This document shows, piece after piece, positions 44,928 through 54,700 of a DNA stretch of 64,000 nt. This DNA comes from Gardnerella vaginalis. GTDB lineage: Bacteria > Actinomycetota > Actinomycetes > Actinomycetales > Bifidobacteriaceae. Every line of letters starts with the position of its first letter. Position 1 is the first letter of the stretch. The stretch covers positions 1,560,598-1,624,597 of the forward strand of contig NZ_JBETXJ010000002.1 of assembly GCF_040427915.1 (NCBI RefSeq). The letters are read 5' to 3'. Position numbers and translations under genes: made by a program. The notes under the pieces were generated by a model, which was not told the DNA's origin, searched no databases, and saw only the letters and a program-made list of their open reading frames with translations.

Positions 44928-45827
44928 TTAGTTTAAATGCCTTCCATGCGGCGCAATATTCTTACGATGCCTGCGAACCGCGGCAATAATCATCGTGGCA
45001 AGAATTACCGCGCACCCTATAAGCGCGAGCACGAACATTGTCATCCAAAGCGGCCACTGCAACTTGTCTCCCGGCGCAGAAACTGGATCCGGAAGCACGC
45101 GATACCCAGTCACCAACAGCCTCTGCGTATTCACACCATACGGAGTACACGTAAGCAGCGTCGCCAAATCGCGCCCCTTCTCGCGTTGAAGCAACCTAAT
45201 ATCATGCGGATCGACCACGCTAATGCGGAACACCTTGTAACGCAGCGTCTCCCCCTGCACGTCAAAGTAGAAGAAATCGCCCTTCTTCAACTCCACTAAA
45301 TCATCAAACATGGTCGCATTCGGCAAACCAGTATGCGCCGTCACCACCGAGTGACGAGTTTTGCCACCAACCGGCAAATCCGTGCCATACAAGTGCCCAG
45401 CGCCATACGCCAAAACCTCCTGCGAACTACCGTGATAAATCGGCAGCTTAACGCCAATTTTCGGGATTTTTACGATACCCATAATCCCCATCGGCTCATC
45501 CAACTGCTTCGCATACTCCTTATACTCCGGCGTCTTCATATAATCCGTCGTACCATCGTACGGATCAGCTGTAATAATCGACTTGTGGCGCGCATTATAA
45601 CGACGAGCCGCGTTCAAAATCTTCTCTCTAGCACTCGCAGTCTGCTTACGACTCAACCGATCATAAGCTACAGAAACTTCCTTCAACACCTTGTTATTCC
45701 ACAACGTTGACACAACCGGGTACGTGAAGCACAAAATTGCTGCAAGCGCGAGAACGATTGGCTCTAAAATACGGCGCAAATGCGATTTCTTGCGTTTTAC
45801 TTGCTTTTCCTTTTTCTTAGCCTTCAT
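44928..45827 (-). CDS. srtC: Class C (pilus-polymerising) sortase
   Basis: A 299-residue membrane sortase with an N-terminal helix (about 22-42) and a second, C-terminal helix (about 262-285), the class C layout. Catalytic His is in VVTAHTGLP, Cys in TLLTCTPYGVNTQRL, and Arg in the same block. The lid motif DPY is visible in ITADPYDGT (about 88-95). The start at 45827 follows TTGGAGTAGGA; the longer frame to 45851 lacks a ribosome site. It cross-links the upstream-encoded LPATG pilin into fibres. Confidence 0.94.
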   Translation of the reverse strand: MKAKKKEKQVKRKKSHLRRILEPIVLALAAILCFTYPVVSTLWNNKVLKEVSVAYDRLSRKQTASAREKILNAARRYNARHKSIITADPYDGTTDYMKTPEYKEYAKQLDEPMGIMGIVKIPKIGVKLPIYHGSSQEVLAYGAGHLYGTDLPVGGKTRHSVVTAHTGLPNATMFDDLVELKKGDFFYFDVQGETLRYKVFRISVVDPHDIRLLQREKGRDLATLLTCTPYGVNTQRLLVTGYRVLPDPVSAPGDKLQWPLWMTMFVLALIGCAVILATMIIAAVRRHRKNIAPHGRHLN

Positions 45828-46019
45828 TCCTACTCCAATGTGCGGATGCAAATGTTTTAATGCAGATTTGTGTAGTGCGCGGTTTTCTTACTTGGTGTTG
45901 CGCGGGGTTTGAGTATTTCTCTCCTCGCAAGTCCCGTCGCTACGCTCCTCTTTTATTGCTCGTATAGAAATACATCAAACCTTCTGAATATCTAAAACTT
46001 TTGCGTATCTTTCATCACC

Positions 46020-46108
46020 GAGATTCTTGATTTTTCTTGCTCTCTCGGCGAGTCACCATCTAGCGATGCTGAGGCTCACCTCGTTCGCGGCGAAAAATCT
46101 CGAATCTC
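46020..46108. repeat. Inverted repeat in the pilin-sortase spacer, sortase side
   Basis: GAGATTC-(2 nt)-GATTTTTC (46020-46036) and GAAAAATC-(2 nt)-GAATCTC (46092-46108) are complementary except for two central bases, with a 55-nt loop that holds smaller complementary segments. Part of a structured 478-bp spacer. Confidence 0.75.
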
Positions 46109-46144
46109 TGCCACACTTGGCGTATTTGCGCAATCTGCAGTGCG

Positions 46145-46258
46145 CAAAAGATTAGAGCACTTTGTACCAGAAGACACGCCGCAGCGTTTAAAACAAAATG
46201 CATTTAGCATTTTGTTTCTACGCTGGCGTGTCCTGGTACAAAGTGCCTAAATCTTTTG
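46145..46258. repeat. 114-bp long imperfect hairpin in the pilin-sortase spacer
   Basis: Arms of about 50 nt pair in blocks. CAAAAGATT pairs with AATCTTTTG, GCACTTTGTACCAG with TGGTACAAAGTGC, GACACGCC with GCGTGTC, CAGCGT with ACGCTG, and AAACAAAATGC with GCATTTTGTTT, around a 5-nt loop near 46203. It begins about 47 bp past the pilin stop, on the path to the sortase gene. It could act as a partial terminator, an mRNA stabiliser for the abundant pilin message, or be a MITE-like element. Confidence 0.9.
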
Positions 46259-46305
46259 AATGCTAAGCCGAACGTCATCTAATCAACGTCGGTTAACGCA
46301 TTCAA

Positions 46306-48267
46306 TCAAGCGTTCTGCTGCTGTTCTTCTTCCTTACGATTACGCACGTAAAGAATCACACTAGCTGCGATCAAACCAATACCAGCCAATGCGAAAATCA
46401 GCACGCCGTAAGCACCAGTTGCAGGAAGGTTGAACCAGAAGCTCTTGCCATCTTCGCCACCCTTAAGTGGGAAGTCCTCAAACTGCTCAGTCGTAGTTTG
46501 ATCCTTCGTAACAGTCACAGCGTGGACTACAGGAGAAATCGCATAACCCTTAGGAGCTTTAACCTCAACAAGATAAACCGGCTCACCAGCGCGAGTCTTG
46601 TACGGAGTCGCGAAGTTACCTTTAGAATCTGTTGTAGCAGTCTTTACATCAGTAGTAGCAACGCCAGCAGCAGGTTGTGCACCAGCTGCAGCAGTACCAC
46701 CAATAGTTGAAGCAGCCTTGCACTCTTTAACATTGTCTGCTTTCTTGCTAGGATCTGCTAGTCCTTTAGCACAAGCATCAGCCTTGTCTTTATCAGCGAA
46801 AATCCTGAACTCAGCATTTTCAAGCGGCTTCTCTTCATTACCTTCCTTATAGAACTTGTGAACCTGAAGGAAACCGAAGTCAATAGTCGCTTGAGAATGA
46901 TCATTATCAGGGATAATTGGCGGCAAGTCACTTTCGTTATGCTCGTGAGCCTGGAAGAAGCCGGACTTGTTTATAATCTGATCCTTCTTCTTATCAGCCT
47001 CAGACATTGGCTTAGATTCGGTTGGAGCAGTGCCAGTCTGGTAATCAGGATTAAGCTCAAACTCGAGATTAACCGTAACCTTAGGAGCTTCTTGACCTTC
47101 AGTAACATTATTCAAAGCATCAGCAATCTTACCTAAGCCAGCCTCGGTAAATGTTACTAAAATACGAGTGTAACCCTCAGCAAGATCCTTACCTTCATCT
47201 GTCTTACTATCAGTGACTAAAGTAACTTTGTAATCTTTCTCTTCAGTCGCAGTAGATTTGTCAAGAGTCGTTGTACCAATCTTCACAGTCTTCACAGCAT
47301 CATCAAGAGTTGGAGTAGTTGTTGATTCAGCAGGTTTTTGTACTGTCAAGGCAGCGGTTGGAGCATCATCGAAGACCTTATAACCCTGAAGATTAGCAGC
47401 AGTCAACTTACCCTCTTTAGGCTTAGCTTTGTTCACTTCCGCTGTAATCGTGAAAGGCACTTTATCCTTAACGCTAGCGAACTTAGTCTTATCGTAAACC
47501 TTCTGAATAGTAGCCGAGAGATCCTTATTCTTCGGCTTCACAGTAGGATTATAGTTATAAGACACAGTCGTCTTGGTGTTATTACCCTTGCTAGTCGTGG
47601 TGTACTCTGGCAAAGGAAGCGTCATATAGAAGGATTGAAGATCAGAAACACCATAGCCCTTAGGCGCGCTAGTTTCCTCAACCTTGTACAAGCCAAGGTC
47701 AATAGGAGAATTCTTACTACCAAACTTGGCTATACCTTTATCGCTAGTGGTCTTCGGATCAATGGTGTTAGTAGTATCAAACTTGACTTCTGCATCATCA
47801 CCACTGTCTTTAATAGTGTGATCGTTCAGCTTAGTAACAAGTTTCGCAATCTTCTGCCATGAATCAAACTTGCTAAGATCTAAGTCAACATACTTGTCAC
47901 CTTCCTTAACAGAAGTGACTTTAGTCAATTTGAAAGTAGCGTCTTTAAGCGGCTTAAAACCAGTAAGGCAAGAAACCGTTGGTGTCTGACCAATAACCTT
48001 CCCGCTACCTCCCGAAGAAGGAGTAGTAGTAGAAGAAGAAGGAGTTTTAGCGTCCTTATCCTTCACGCACTTAAGAATGGTTATAGTGCCATTCTTTGGA
48101 GCACCAGTCTCCCACGGAGCCGGAGCAGGACTATCCTGTGATCCAATCAAATTATTATGACCAGCCCACGCAACGCCAGTCATTGTTACAGCGCCGGCGA
48201 CGCACAGCGTGCCAGCCATCGCAAGCGACGCCACCGCCGCCACGAATTTATTAGTGAACTTTTTCAT
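46306..48267 (-). CDS. Major pilin (SpaA/FimA-type), LPATG-anchored
   Basis: A 653-residue backbone pilin. A signal peptide (about 1-35, ending AWA) is followed by isopeptide-type pilin domains. The pilin lysine region is probably NPTVKPKN (about 240-247). Two E-box-like blocks, YKVEETSAPKGY and YLVEVKAPKGY, occur mid-protein and near the C-terminus. The sorting signal LPATG starts at residue 614, followed by a membrane helix and RNRKEEE tail. The start at 48267 follows AAAGGAG; a longer frame has no ribosome site. Encoded between a large LPDTG protein and the class C sortase on the same strand. Confidence 0.93.
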   Translation of the reverse strand: MKKFTNKFVAAVASLAMAGTLCVAGAVTMTGVAWAGHNNLIGSQDSPAPAPWETGAPKNGTITILKCVKDKDAKTPSSSTTTPSSGGSGKVIGQTPTVSCLTGFKPLKDATFKLTKVTSVKEGDKYVDLDLSKFDSWQKIAKLVTKLNDHTIKDSGDDAEVKFDTTNTIDPKTTSDKGIAKFGSKNSPIDLGLYKVEETSAPKGYGVSDLQSFYMTLPLPEYTTTSKGNNTKTTVSYNYNPTVKPKNKDLSATIQKVYDKTKFASVKDKVPFTITAEVNKAKPKEGKLTAANLQGYKVFDDAPTAALTVQKPAESTTTPTLDDAVKTVKIGTTTLDKSTATEEKDYKVTLVTDSKTDEGKDLAEGYTRILVTFTEAGLGKIADALNNVTEGQEAPKVTVNLEFELNPDYQTGTAPTESKPMSEADKKKDQIINKSGFFQAHEHNESDLPPIIPDNDHSQATIDFGFLQVHKFYKEGNEEKPLENAEFRIFADKDKADACAKGLADPSKKADNVKECKAASTIGGTAAAGAQPAAGVATTDVKTATTDSKGNFATPYKTRAGEPVYLVEVKAPKGYAISPVVHAVTVTKDQTTTEQFEDFPLKGGEDGKSFWFNLPATGAYGVLIFALAGIGLIAASVILYVRNRKEEEQQQNA

Positions 48268-48511
48268 GTTCACTCCTTTCATTTGCCGTTTTACGGCAAG
48301 TAGAGAATTAGTTTGCATTAATAATGCTCATACGAGTAAAGTTTTAAAATTTTTTGCATTTACCTTGTGTTATCACGCTCCCGAATCCCGAAAGACTGCG
48401 CAATAAAACAATACGCAATAAAACAATGCGCGAAACAGGAAGGCTTTATGCGCAAATGCGTACGTAGTCGCCTTATGCGCAGCACCGCGAGTAAATGCAT
48501 ATACAACTGCT

Positions 48512-51163
48512 TTATACGTGATTGCATAAGCCTCGCCACCTTCCCAAAATTAATTTGCGACCGCGCTCACTTTGACTTACCACGAAGCCAGCAGCCAACA
48601 GATTCACCAATAGCGCGGCAAGAATACCAAGCTGCAAATTCCAACTATGACCACCCGTGTCCGGCAAAGTAAACTTGCTCACCGAATCAATATTGAGCTT
48701 AAAAGTAGCAAAATCCTTATTTTCTTTAAGAGACTTATCATCAGCTAATGCCTTATCAATGTCCGCAGGCGTTTGCTTGCCAGATTGAACAGTGAGCGCA
48801 TTTTGCTTAAGAGCGTACACAACGCACTGGTAATCGCCAACCGCAGTCGGCTTCAAGGTCACTTCCTTATCAGTTCGCGCAGCCACTTTCGTCTTATCAG
48901 CCGACACACAAGTTGTCTCGCCTTCTTTATTAGAGTGGCACGTATTTTGATCATCATCCTCAGGCACACTCAACCCAAGCTCGGCAAGATTACTACTCCA
49001 AGTCTTGTATTCAAGAGGCTCCTCAGCTTGCGAGCCAGTGCCAGTATTAGCGACATTTGAGCCACTTCTAGCAGAACCACTTCCACTAGAGCCAGTACCG
49101 CCATTCGAAGCGCCGACACTTACAGCAGCATTATTATTCTTCTTCTCGCCCTTCGAGCACAGCACGCGCAACATAATCTTATTCGCGCTATCCGCCGCAG
49201 AAGTAGCATCAATAAACGGCTTAAGCTCCATACCAAGTATCGCAGAAATCTTGTTATTCTTGTCAGGCAACTCCGTCGGCAACGAATCATCGCCGTTTTT
49301 AAACGGATACACCTTCAGCGTAAGATCATTATCGCCAATTGTTGGCGGCTTTGGCTTTGGAGGATTACTCGACTTCACCTCAATCGTAACTGACTTATAA
49401 TCCCAGTCAACGCCTTGCGTAATAGGCGAATCTTTTTTCCACTTATCTTCAACAATGTTTCCTTTAAACAGGGATTGCTTACCTTCCGTAGTTGCTGCTC
49501 TAGCATCAAACTCTGTTACTAGTTTAGAATATTTCGTATTTTTACCACCATCTAAGGTTTGTTTTAATTTAGCATCTTTAAAAGCAAACACTTTGCACGT
49601 ATATTTACCTTCACTACCAACGTTTGGAGTTCCAGTAGTAATCCAACTTTGAGAACGCTCGCCAATGCCGTCATTTTCGTACAGCTTACCGCTAGTAAAA
49701 TCGTTAAGCACACTGCCATCTGTGCGATTCCCTAAAGAAGGCTTCCACTGCTTTTGTGTGGGCGGCTTAGCTGAAACAGATGCATCAGCACTATCGCTAA
49801 GAGTTAAGCCATTAATTGAATCAAGATAGTAATTACTATCTCCATCTTTATGGCAAATCATGCGATGGTAAATAGGGTTAAACTTTTCAGAAGACTGACT
49901 GTCAATAAAAATTGGAGTAAACGGGCTAAATTTTCCATCTTTATTCAAAGTAAAAGTAACACCGTTCGTTTCATCAACTTCGGTACGACCATCAGCTTCC
50001 TGGTGATTGTAAACCTTTAACGATAAAACGTTATTTGTAGAATTTTTGTATTTAATCTTGACAGTAAATTGTGAGTATTTCTCATAACCTCTACCTTTAC
50101 TATTCTTGATGGATTCCGGATGAGTTAAAGAAGATTTGTCTTTATAGTCTACTTTTACATATATGCAATAGGTACCATTCTTCAACCATTTATTAGGGCG
50201 TATTGTAATCACGCCAGAAACAGAATCTACTTTAACAAAATTATTAGTTTCCTCTTTCAAATCAAGTAACTTTTTATCAACTACAATTCCTTCTAAAGAG
50301 AAACTTTTTACAAAGCTTTTAACTTCATCGTACGAAACTTCTGTTAATTCTGACGGATTACCACTCTTATTATTAAGTTTAGTAACACGATGAAACACTG
50401 GATTTGCAGTATAAGACCCACCTGCTTCGTTTATAGTGACATATGATACATATTTTTTTCCACTTTTAACCTTATACTCTGCTACATAGCATTTTGCGAG
50501 TTCAGTTATGCCAGCATCTTTGCACTCTTTCGGAGGCTCAGCATCAGCAGTTGCACTTCTCTCCATTTTGCTAGAAGCTTTCGCAGAGGCGCCTTTCTTT
50601 TGGGCATCTTTAACTTTTTTATTTACAGCAGGAGCATCAGACTTAGCCTTATCAACACCATTGCTGTTAGCATTCTGCTGCTTTTCAACAGGATTCGATT
50701 CTTTATTATCTTTATTTAAAGTACTTGAAGTATCAGTATTTTTCTTATTAGGCTCAGTATTACTAGATTCATTTTGCTCAGGCTGCTGCTTCTCCCCCTC
50801 AGTCTTAGCAGAATCAGACTTAACACCCTCAGCCTTCTCATTAGAAACAGTATTAGCACCAGCACTTCCACCAGCATTTTCGCCAGCGCTTAAAGCAGAA
50901 GTTGGAGCAATCACAAAAGTAGCAAGCAACGTTGCAGATGCTACAAGTAACGAAAGTAACGCTCGACTCGTGCACGAACCACACGCTTTTCGAGAGGCTT
51001 TTTGAGACGATTTTATGAACGCGTTTTTGGACGCGTTTGAGCGCAAAGCGACGCAAGAAGCCTTTTTAGACTCTCTTGCAACGCTAGAGTCAATGCGACG
51101 AGCAACAAAATCTCGAATTGCACGTACACACTTTAAAAATGTATTAGATTCCGGAGCAGTCAT
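48512..51163 (-). CDS. Large LPDTG surface protein, probable pilus tip or ancillary pilin
   Basis: An 883-residue wall-anchored protein. The unusually long N-terminus (about 65 residues, Arg/Lys/Ser-rich) precedes the signal helix LLSLLVASATLLATFVIAPTSALS. A low-complexity Glu/Asn/Lys-rich stretch (about 95-200) leads to the body, which has a bacterial-Ig-like feel but no domain recognised. A GGTGSSGSGSARSGS linker is near 690. LPDTGG at residue 833 is followed by a helix and basic tail. It is upstream of the pilin and sortase genes on the same strand, the usual place of a tip adhesin. AAGGAGAG precedes the ATG. Its promoter contains a poly-G tract (see 51287). Confidence 0.85.
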   Translation of the reverse strand: MTAPESNTFLKCVRAIRDFVARRIDSSVARESKKASCVALRSNASKNAFIKSSQKASRKACGSCTSRALLSLLVASATLLATFVIAPTSALSAGENAGGSAGANTVSNEKAEGVKSDSAKTEGEKQQPEQNESSNTEPNKKNTDTSSTLNKDNKESNPVEKQQNANSNGVDKAKSDAPAVNKKVKDAQKKGASAKASSKMERSATADAEPPKECKDAGITELAKCYVAEYKVKSGKKYVSYVTINEAGGSYTANPVFHRVTKLNNKSGNPSELTEVSYDEVKSFVKSFSLEGIVVDKKLLDLKEETNNFVKVDSVSGVITIRPNKWLKNGTYCIYVKVDYKDKSSLTHPESIKNSKGRGYEKYSQFTVKIKYKNSTNNVLSLKVYNHQEADGRTEVDETNGVTFTLNKDGKFSPFTPIFIDSQSSEKFNPIYHRMICHKDGDSNYYLDSINGLTLSDSADASVSAKPPTQKQWKPSLGNRTDGSVLNDFTSGKLYENDGIGERSQSWITTGTPNVGSEGKYTCKVFAFKDAKLKQTLDGGKNTKYSKLVTEFDARAATTEGKQSLFKGNIVEDKWKKDSPITQGVDWDYKSVTIEVKSSNPPKPKPPTIGDNDLTLKVYPFKNGDDSLPTELPDKNNKISAILGMELKPFIDATSAADSANKIMLRVLCSKGEKKNNNAAVSVGASNGGTGSSGSGSARSGSNVANTGTGSQAEEPLEYKTWSSNLAELGLSVPEDDDQNTCHSNKEGETTCVSADKTKVAARTDKEVTLKPTAVGDYQCVVYALKQNALTVQSGKQTPADIDKALADDKSLKENKDFATFKLNIDSVSKFTLPDTGGHSWNLQLGILAALLVNLLAAGFVVSQSERGRKLILGRWRGLCNHV

Positions 51164-51286
51164 AGCATACTCTCCTTATATCATCTTAAACAATTTTTAA
51201 ACTTTATGGCCTAAAAATTAATGAAACCCAAAGGCTCACATTAACAATCAGGCGGAATGCTACCCCTTTCGTAATGTACAGCTGTG

Positions 51287-51317
51287 AGTATACCCCCCCC
51301 CCCATGCTGGATTTCAA
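51287..51317 (-). promoter_or_regulatory. Predicted phase-variable promoter with poly-G spacer
   Basis: On the minus strand: TTGAAA (51317-51312), then an eight-base segment and eleven consecutive G residues (51303-51293), then TATACT (51292-51287). The spacer is 19 bp, two longer than optimal. Slippage of the G tract would change the spacing between -35 and -10 directly. It lies 124 bp upstream of the LPDTG protein start. The design parallels the poly-G promoter spacer of Neisseria porA. Confidence 0.72.
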
Positions 51318-51556
51318 GCAAAATATACGAATTTGACAATCTTTTTGAAAATCACTATTTTCTATGAAAATAATCGCAAAATACGTTAAAAAATATTCAA
51401 AACAACACACATTTTTAGAATATTTTACTACAAAAAATTTTATTGTCGCAAACTTCGGGCGTGTCACAGACACAATATACAGTCATTCGAAATAAGCATA
51501 ACCACAATATATGCTGGTTATTATTACAAGCAGACAAATGCACACTTGTTTTAGCA

Positions 51557-51618
51557 CTACCAGTACCGCTACCCCTACCCCTACCAGTACCCCTACCAAT
51601 ACCAATACCAGTACCACC
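51557..51618. repeat. Degenerate hexanucleotide array
   Basis: About ten units related to CTACCC or CTACCA/CAGTAC run together in the 616-bp spacer between the BspA-like and LPDTG genes. The spacer has no credible gene on either strand. Expected to be slippage-prone. Confidence 0.75.
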
Positions 51619-51779
51619 AACTATCACTATAACTGCCTGCATCAATCGAGACGAAGGCAGATCTCACTCGCGTTAAAAGCACACTGCGCTTTCATCAACT
51701 TTGAGCAAGCTCAGCGCTACGAATTCCTTTTGCGCACGCTACGCCCTTGCGCTCTCAAGCAGGTAGGAGCGCAGCGATA

Positions 51780-54700
51780 TCAAAGCTGCTTAGCATGCTT
51801 GCAGAAGGTGGATCCGTCGCCTCGGAACCGAGCAAAGAAGCCGGTTGCTGCACTTACAACGGTTTTAAGCATAGAGCCACTTACAACAGAATGCGCAACA
51901 GAATGCGCGAAGCAGTGCTTAGCACCAGAGGCAACATCGAGCGCACAGCCGCTAAAAACTTTTGCAAACCCAGCCAAAGCGGTGCTTGGAAGCACAGACG
52001 CAACCCAACCATGACGACCGAACGCGCCAGCAACCGCGAACATTGAGAACAGTCCAATAGACAAGAATGTGAACATAACAGCCGACTGGCCGCCAGTATG
52101 CGGCAAAGGCACTGGCTGAACAAAGGTCTCCAAATAGTACATTGTAGTGAAGAACACTAAAGGCGACTTTGGATTACTAACAGGCACAGCACCATCGCTA
52201 TCGCCAAGTTCTGTCCAAGTGCAAGCGTTTCCCCTTGACTTCTTAAACATGATTTTATAAGTACTGCCCTGTCCTTCGGTACCTCCAGGTTCTCCGCTTT
52301 CTTCATCACTGCCATCACTTACAGATCGCAATTCTCTTGCGGATCGCAATTCCTTTACACGCGATTTCTTTATAGATCGTAACCTCTTTACACGCGATTT
52401 CAACTTTGCACTACGCGAGTCACCAGTATCGTCACCAGTATCGTCGCCACCTTCACCGGGTTTATCTCCACCTGGTTCCTCAGTACTAGGTTCCTTGCCT
52501 GATTGAGAATCTATAGCACTTCTAAACTTTGAAGCGAAACTATTTTTTACAATTCTGTACGCATAATCCTGCGATTTTTCACCCTGCTTCTTCTCTAACT
52601 TACTCGAATTATACAGTGCAGGAACATAGTAAGTATAAGTAGTACCACCCGAATCTATATTGCAATCACATGTCATATTGTCATTTTTTATATCGCCAGG
52701 CTCCATTAGCTTGGCTTTAACAGGAATGTAGTATGCAATATTTTTAAGATCATCATCGTTTGAAATTGTATCTAAAATCGTAACATTATTAGTTACGACT
52801 ATATTATTGCTGTGATAATTCTCATCGAGGGAGAATATTCCACCCGTAGCAAAATTACTTTTGATAGGATCATCCTCAGGATTATTCTCAAAACCACTAG
52901 ACTGCAAGTTATTCGCAATCAACGTGCCTTTAAAACCACCAAACATACCATCAACAGAAACAGTAGTAGACTTAGAATTAGTAGGTTTTGTAAAGTTCTT
53001 ATTGCTGAAATCTAATATAAGACTGTCGCCACTTTCTGCTCCTGCATTGGAAAACATCGAACTAAGATCCGTAACTTTTGAAATATCCCACTTGCTTAAA
53101 TCTGCAACGCCGGTAAGTTTTTTGCAATCAGAAAACATGCTAAACATATTCGTTACACTGCCAACATTCCAGCCACTCAATGCACTTATATCAGTCAATC
53201 CTGTTGTACTTACTACCTCAAGTTCATCGTTCGTATGCTCAAAGTAGCAATTGGAGAACATGCTGCTCATGTTCTCAACACTGCCAACATTCCACTTTTC
53301 TAGACCGCTAAGATTACTCAAGCTATAACAACCGCTGAACATGCTACTCATTTTCGTGACACTGCCAACATTCCAACCGCTCAAAGGTTGAAGACTGGTT
53401 AAGCCATTACAACTGCTGAACATGCTGCTCATTTCCGTGACACTGCCAACATTCCAAGCGCTCAAAGGTTGAAGACTGGTTAAACCATTACAACCGCTGA
53501 ACATGCTGCTCATTTCCGTGACACTGCCAACATTCCAAGCGCTCAAAGGTTGAAGACTAGTAAGACTGCCACAACCGTCAAACATGCTGCTCATGTTCTT
53601 AACATTGTCAACATTCCAGCCGCTCAAAGGTTGAAGACTAGTAAGAAAACTGCAGCCATAGAACATTCTAAACGTGCTAGCTAATTGGTCTGTACTGCTC
53701 TTACCTGTTGTATTCCAATTATCTAATCCTTTGATATTTTTAAGATTAGAGCAATATGCAAACATGCCACCCATTTTTTTAACGTTACTAACATTCCAAT
53801 TTCCTAAGCCTTCAGTACTTTCGATGTTGCCGCACAGCGCAAACATTACCATCATGTATTCAACGTTCTTTACATTCCACTTTTCCAAAAATTTAAGCGA
53901 ACTCATACTCTTGCAATATTCGAACATACCGCTCATTGTCGTAACGCTTTTAGTATCCCAACCTTCCAAACCAGTAAAATCTGTTATGCTGGTGCAACCC
54001 TCAAACATTCTGTTCATGTTCATAACATTGCCAGTCTTCCACTTACGTAAAGGTTCAACCGAAGTAATCGCCATCTCACTTGCATACCCGTCTACTGGAT
54101 TAAAATCATCATGTTGATCTTGGTTCTTAATAACAGACGCGAACATTCCAGACATATTTCTAACATTGCCAACATTCCAGTTACTCAACGCACTTATATC
54201 AGTCAATCCTGTTGCACCAGTGATCTTGCCATCATCATCGTAGATACGCCTAGCACAACCACTGAACATGCCACTCATGTTCGTAACATTGTCAACCTTC
54301 CAATTAGCCAAACCGCTAATATCATCTAAACCAGCGCACCCCTCGAACATGCCCTCCATGTTCGTAACATTGCTCACATCCCAGCCACTCAAAAAACTAA
54401 AATCAGTTAATGAGGAATCCTTAAATAGATAGGACATGTCTGTAACGTTACTTACATCAAACCTTTCGATGTCACCAATGCTACGAATATTTTCCCCTGA
54501 AAAAAGACCTTCCTTATTCTTTGAACCTTCCTTATTCTTTGACAAACTACCGTAGCCATACGCTTTAACACCGTCTACAAAATCGATTTCGCCATCATCA
54601 GCAGGGAGAGACTCAATTTTTGTACGAATAGCATCAAATGCGTCACTCTTCTCATTGGCACTGATAGCACATTTATCTTCCCCTGATGGAGACGCAATCG

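Noticed and set aside
44720..44989. 89-codon ORF through repeat copy 2
   Set aside because: The corresponding frames in the other two copies are broken by stops and indels, and the conserved feature is the stem, so coding is unlikely.
51511..52014. 167-codon plus-strand ORF over the hexanucleotide array
   Set aside because: Mostly antisense to the BspA-like gene end; its low-complexity part reflects the repeat.
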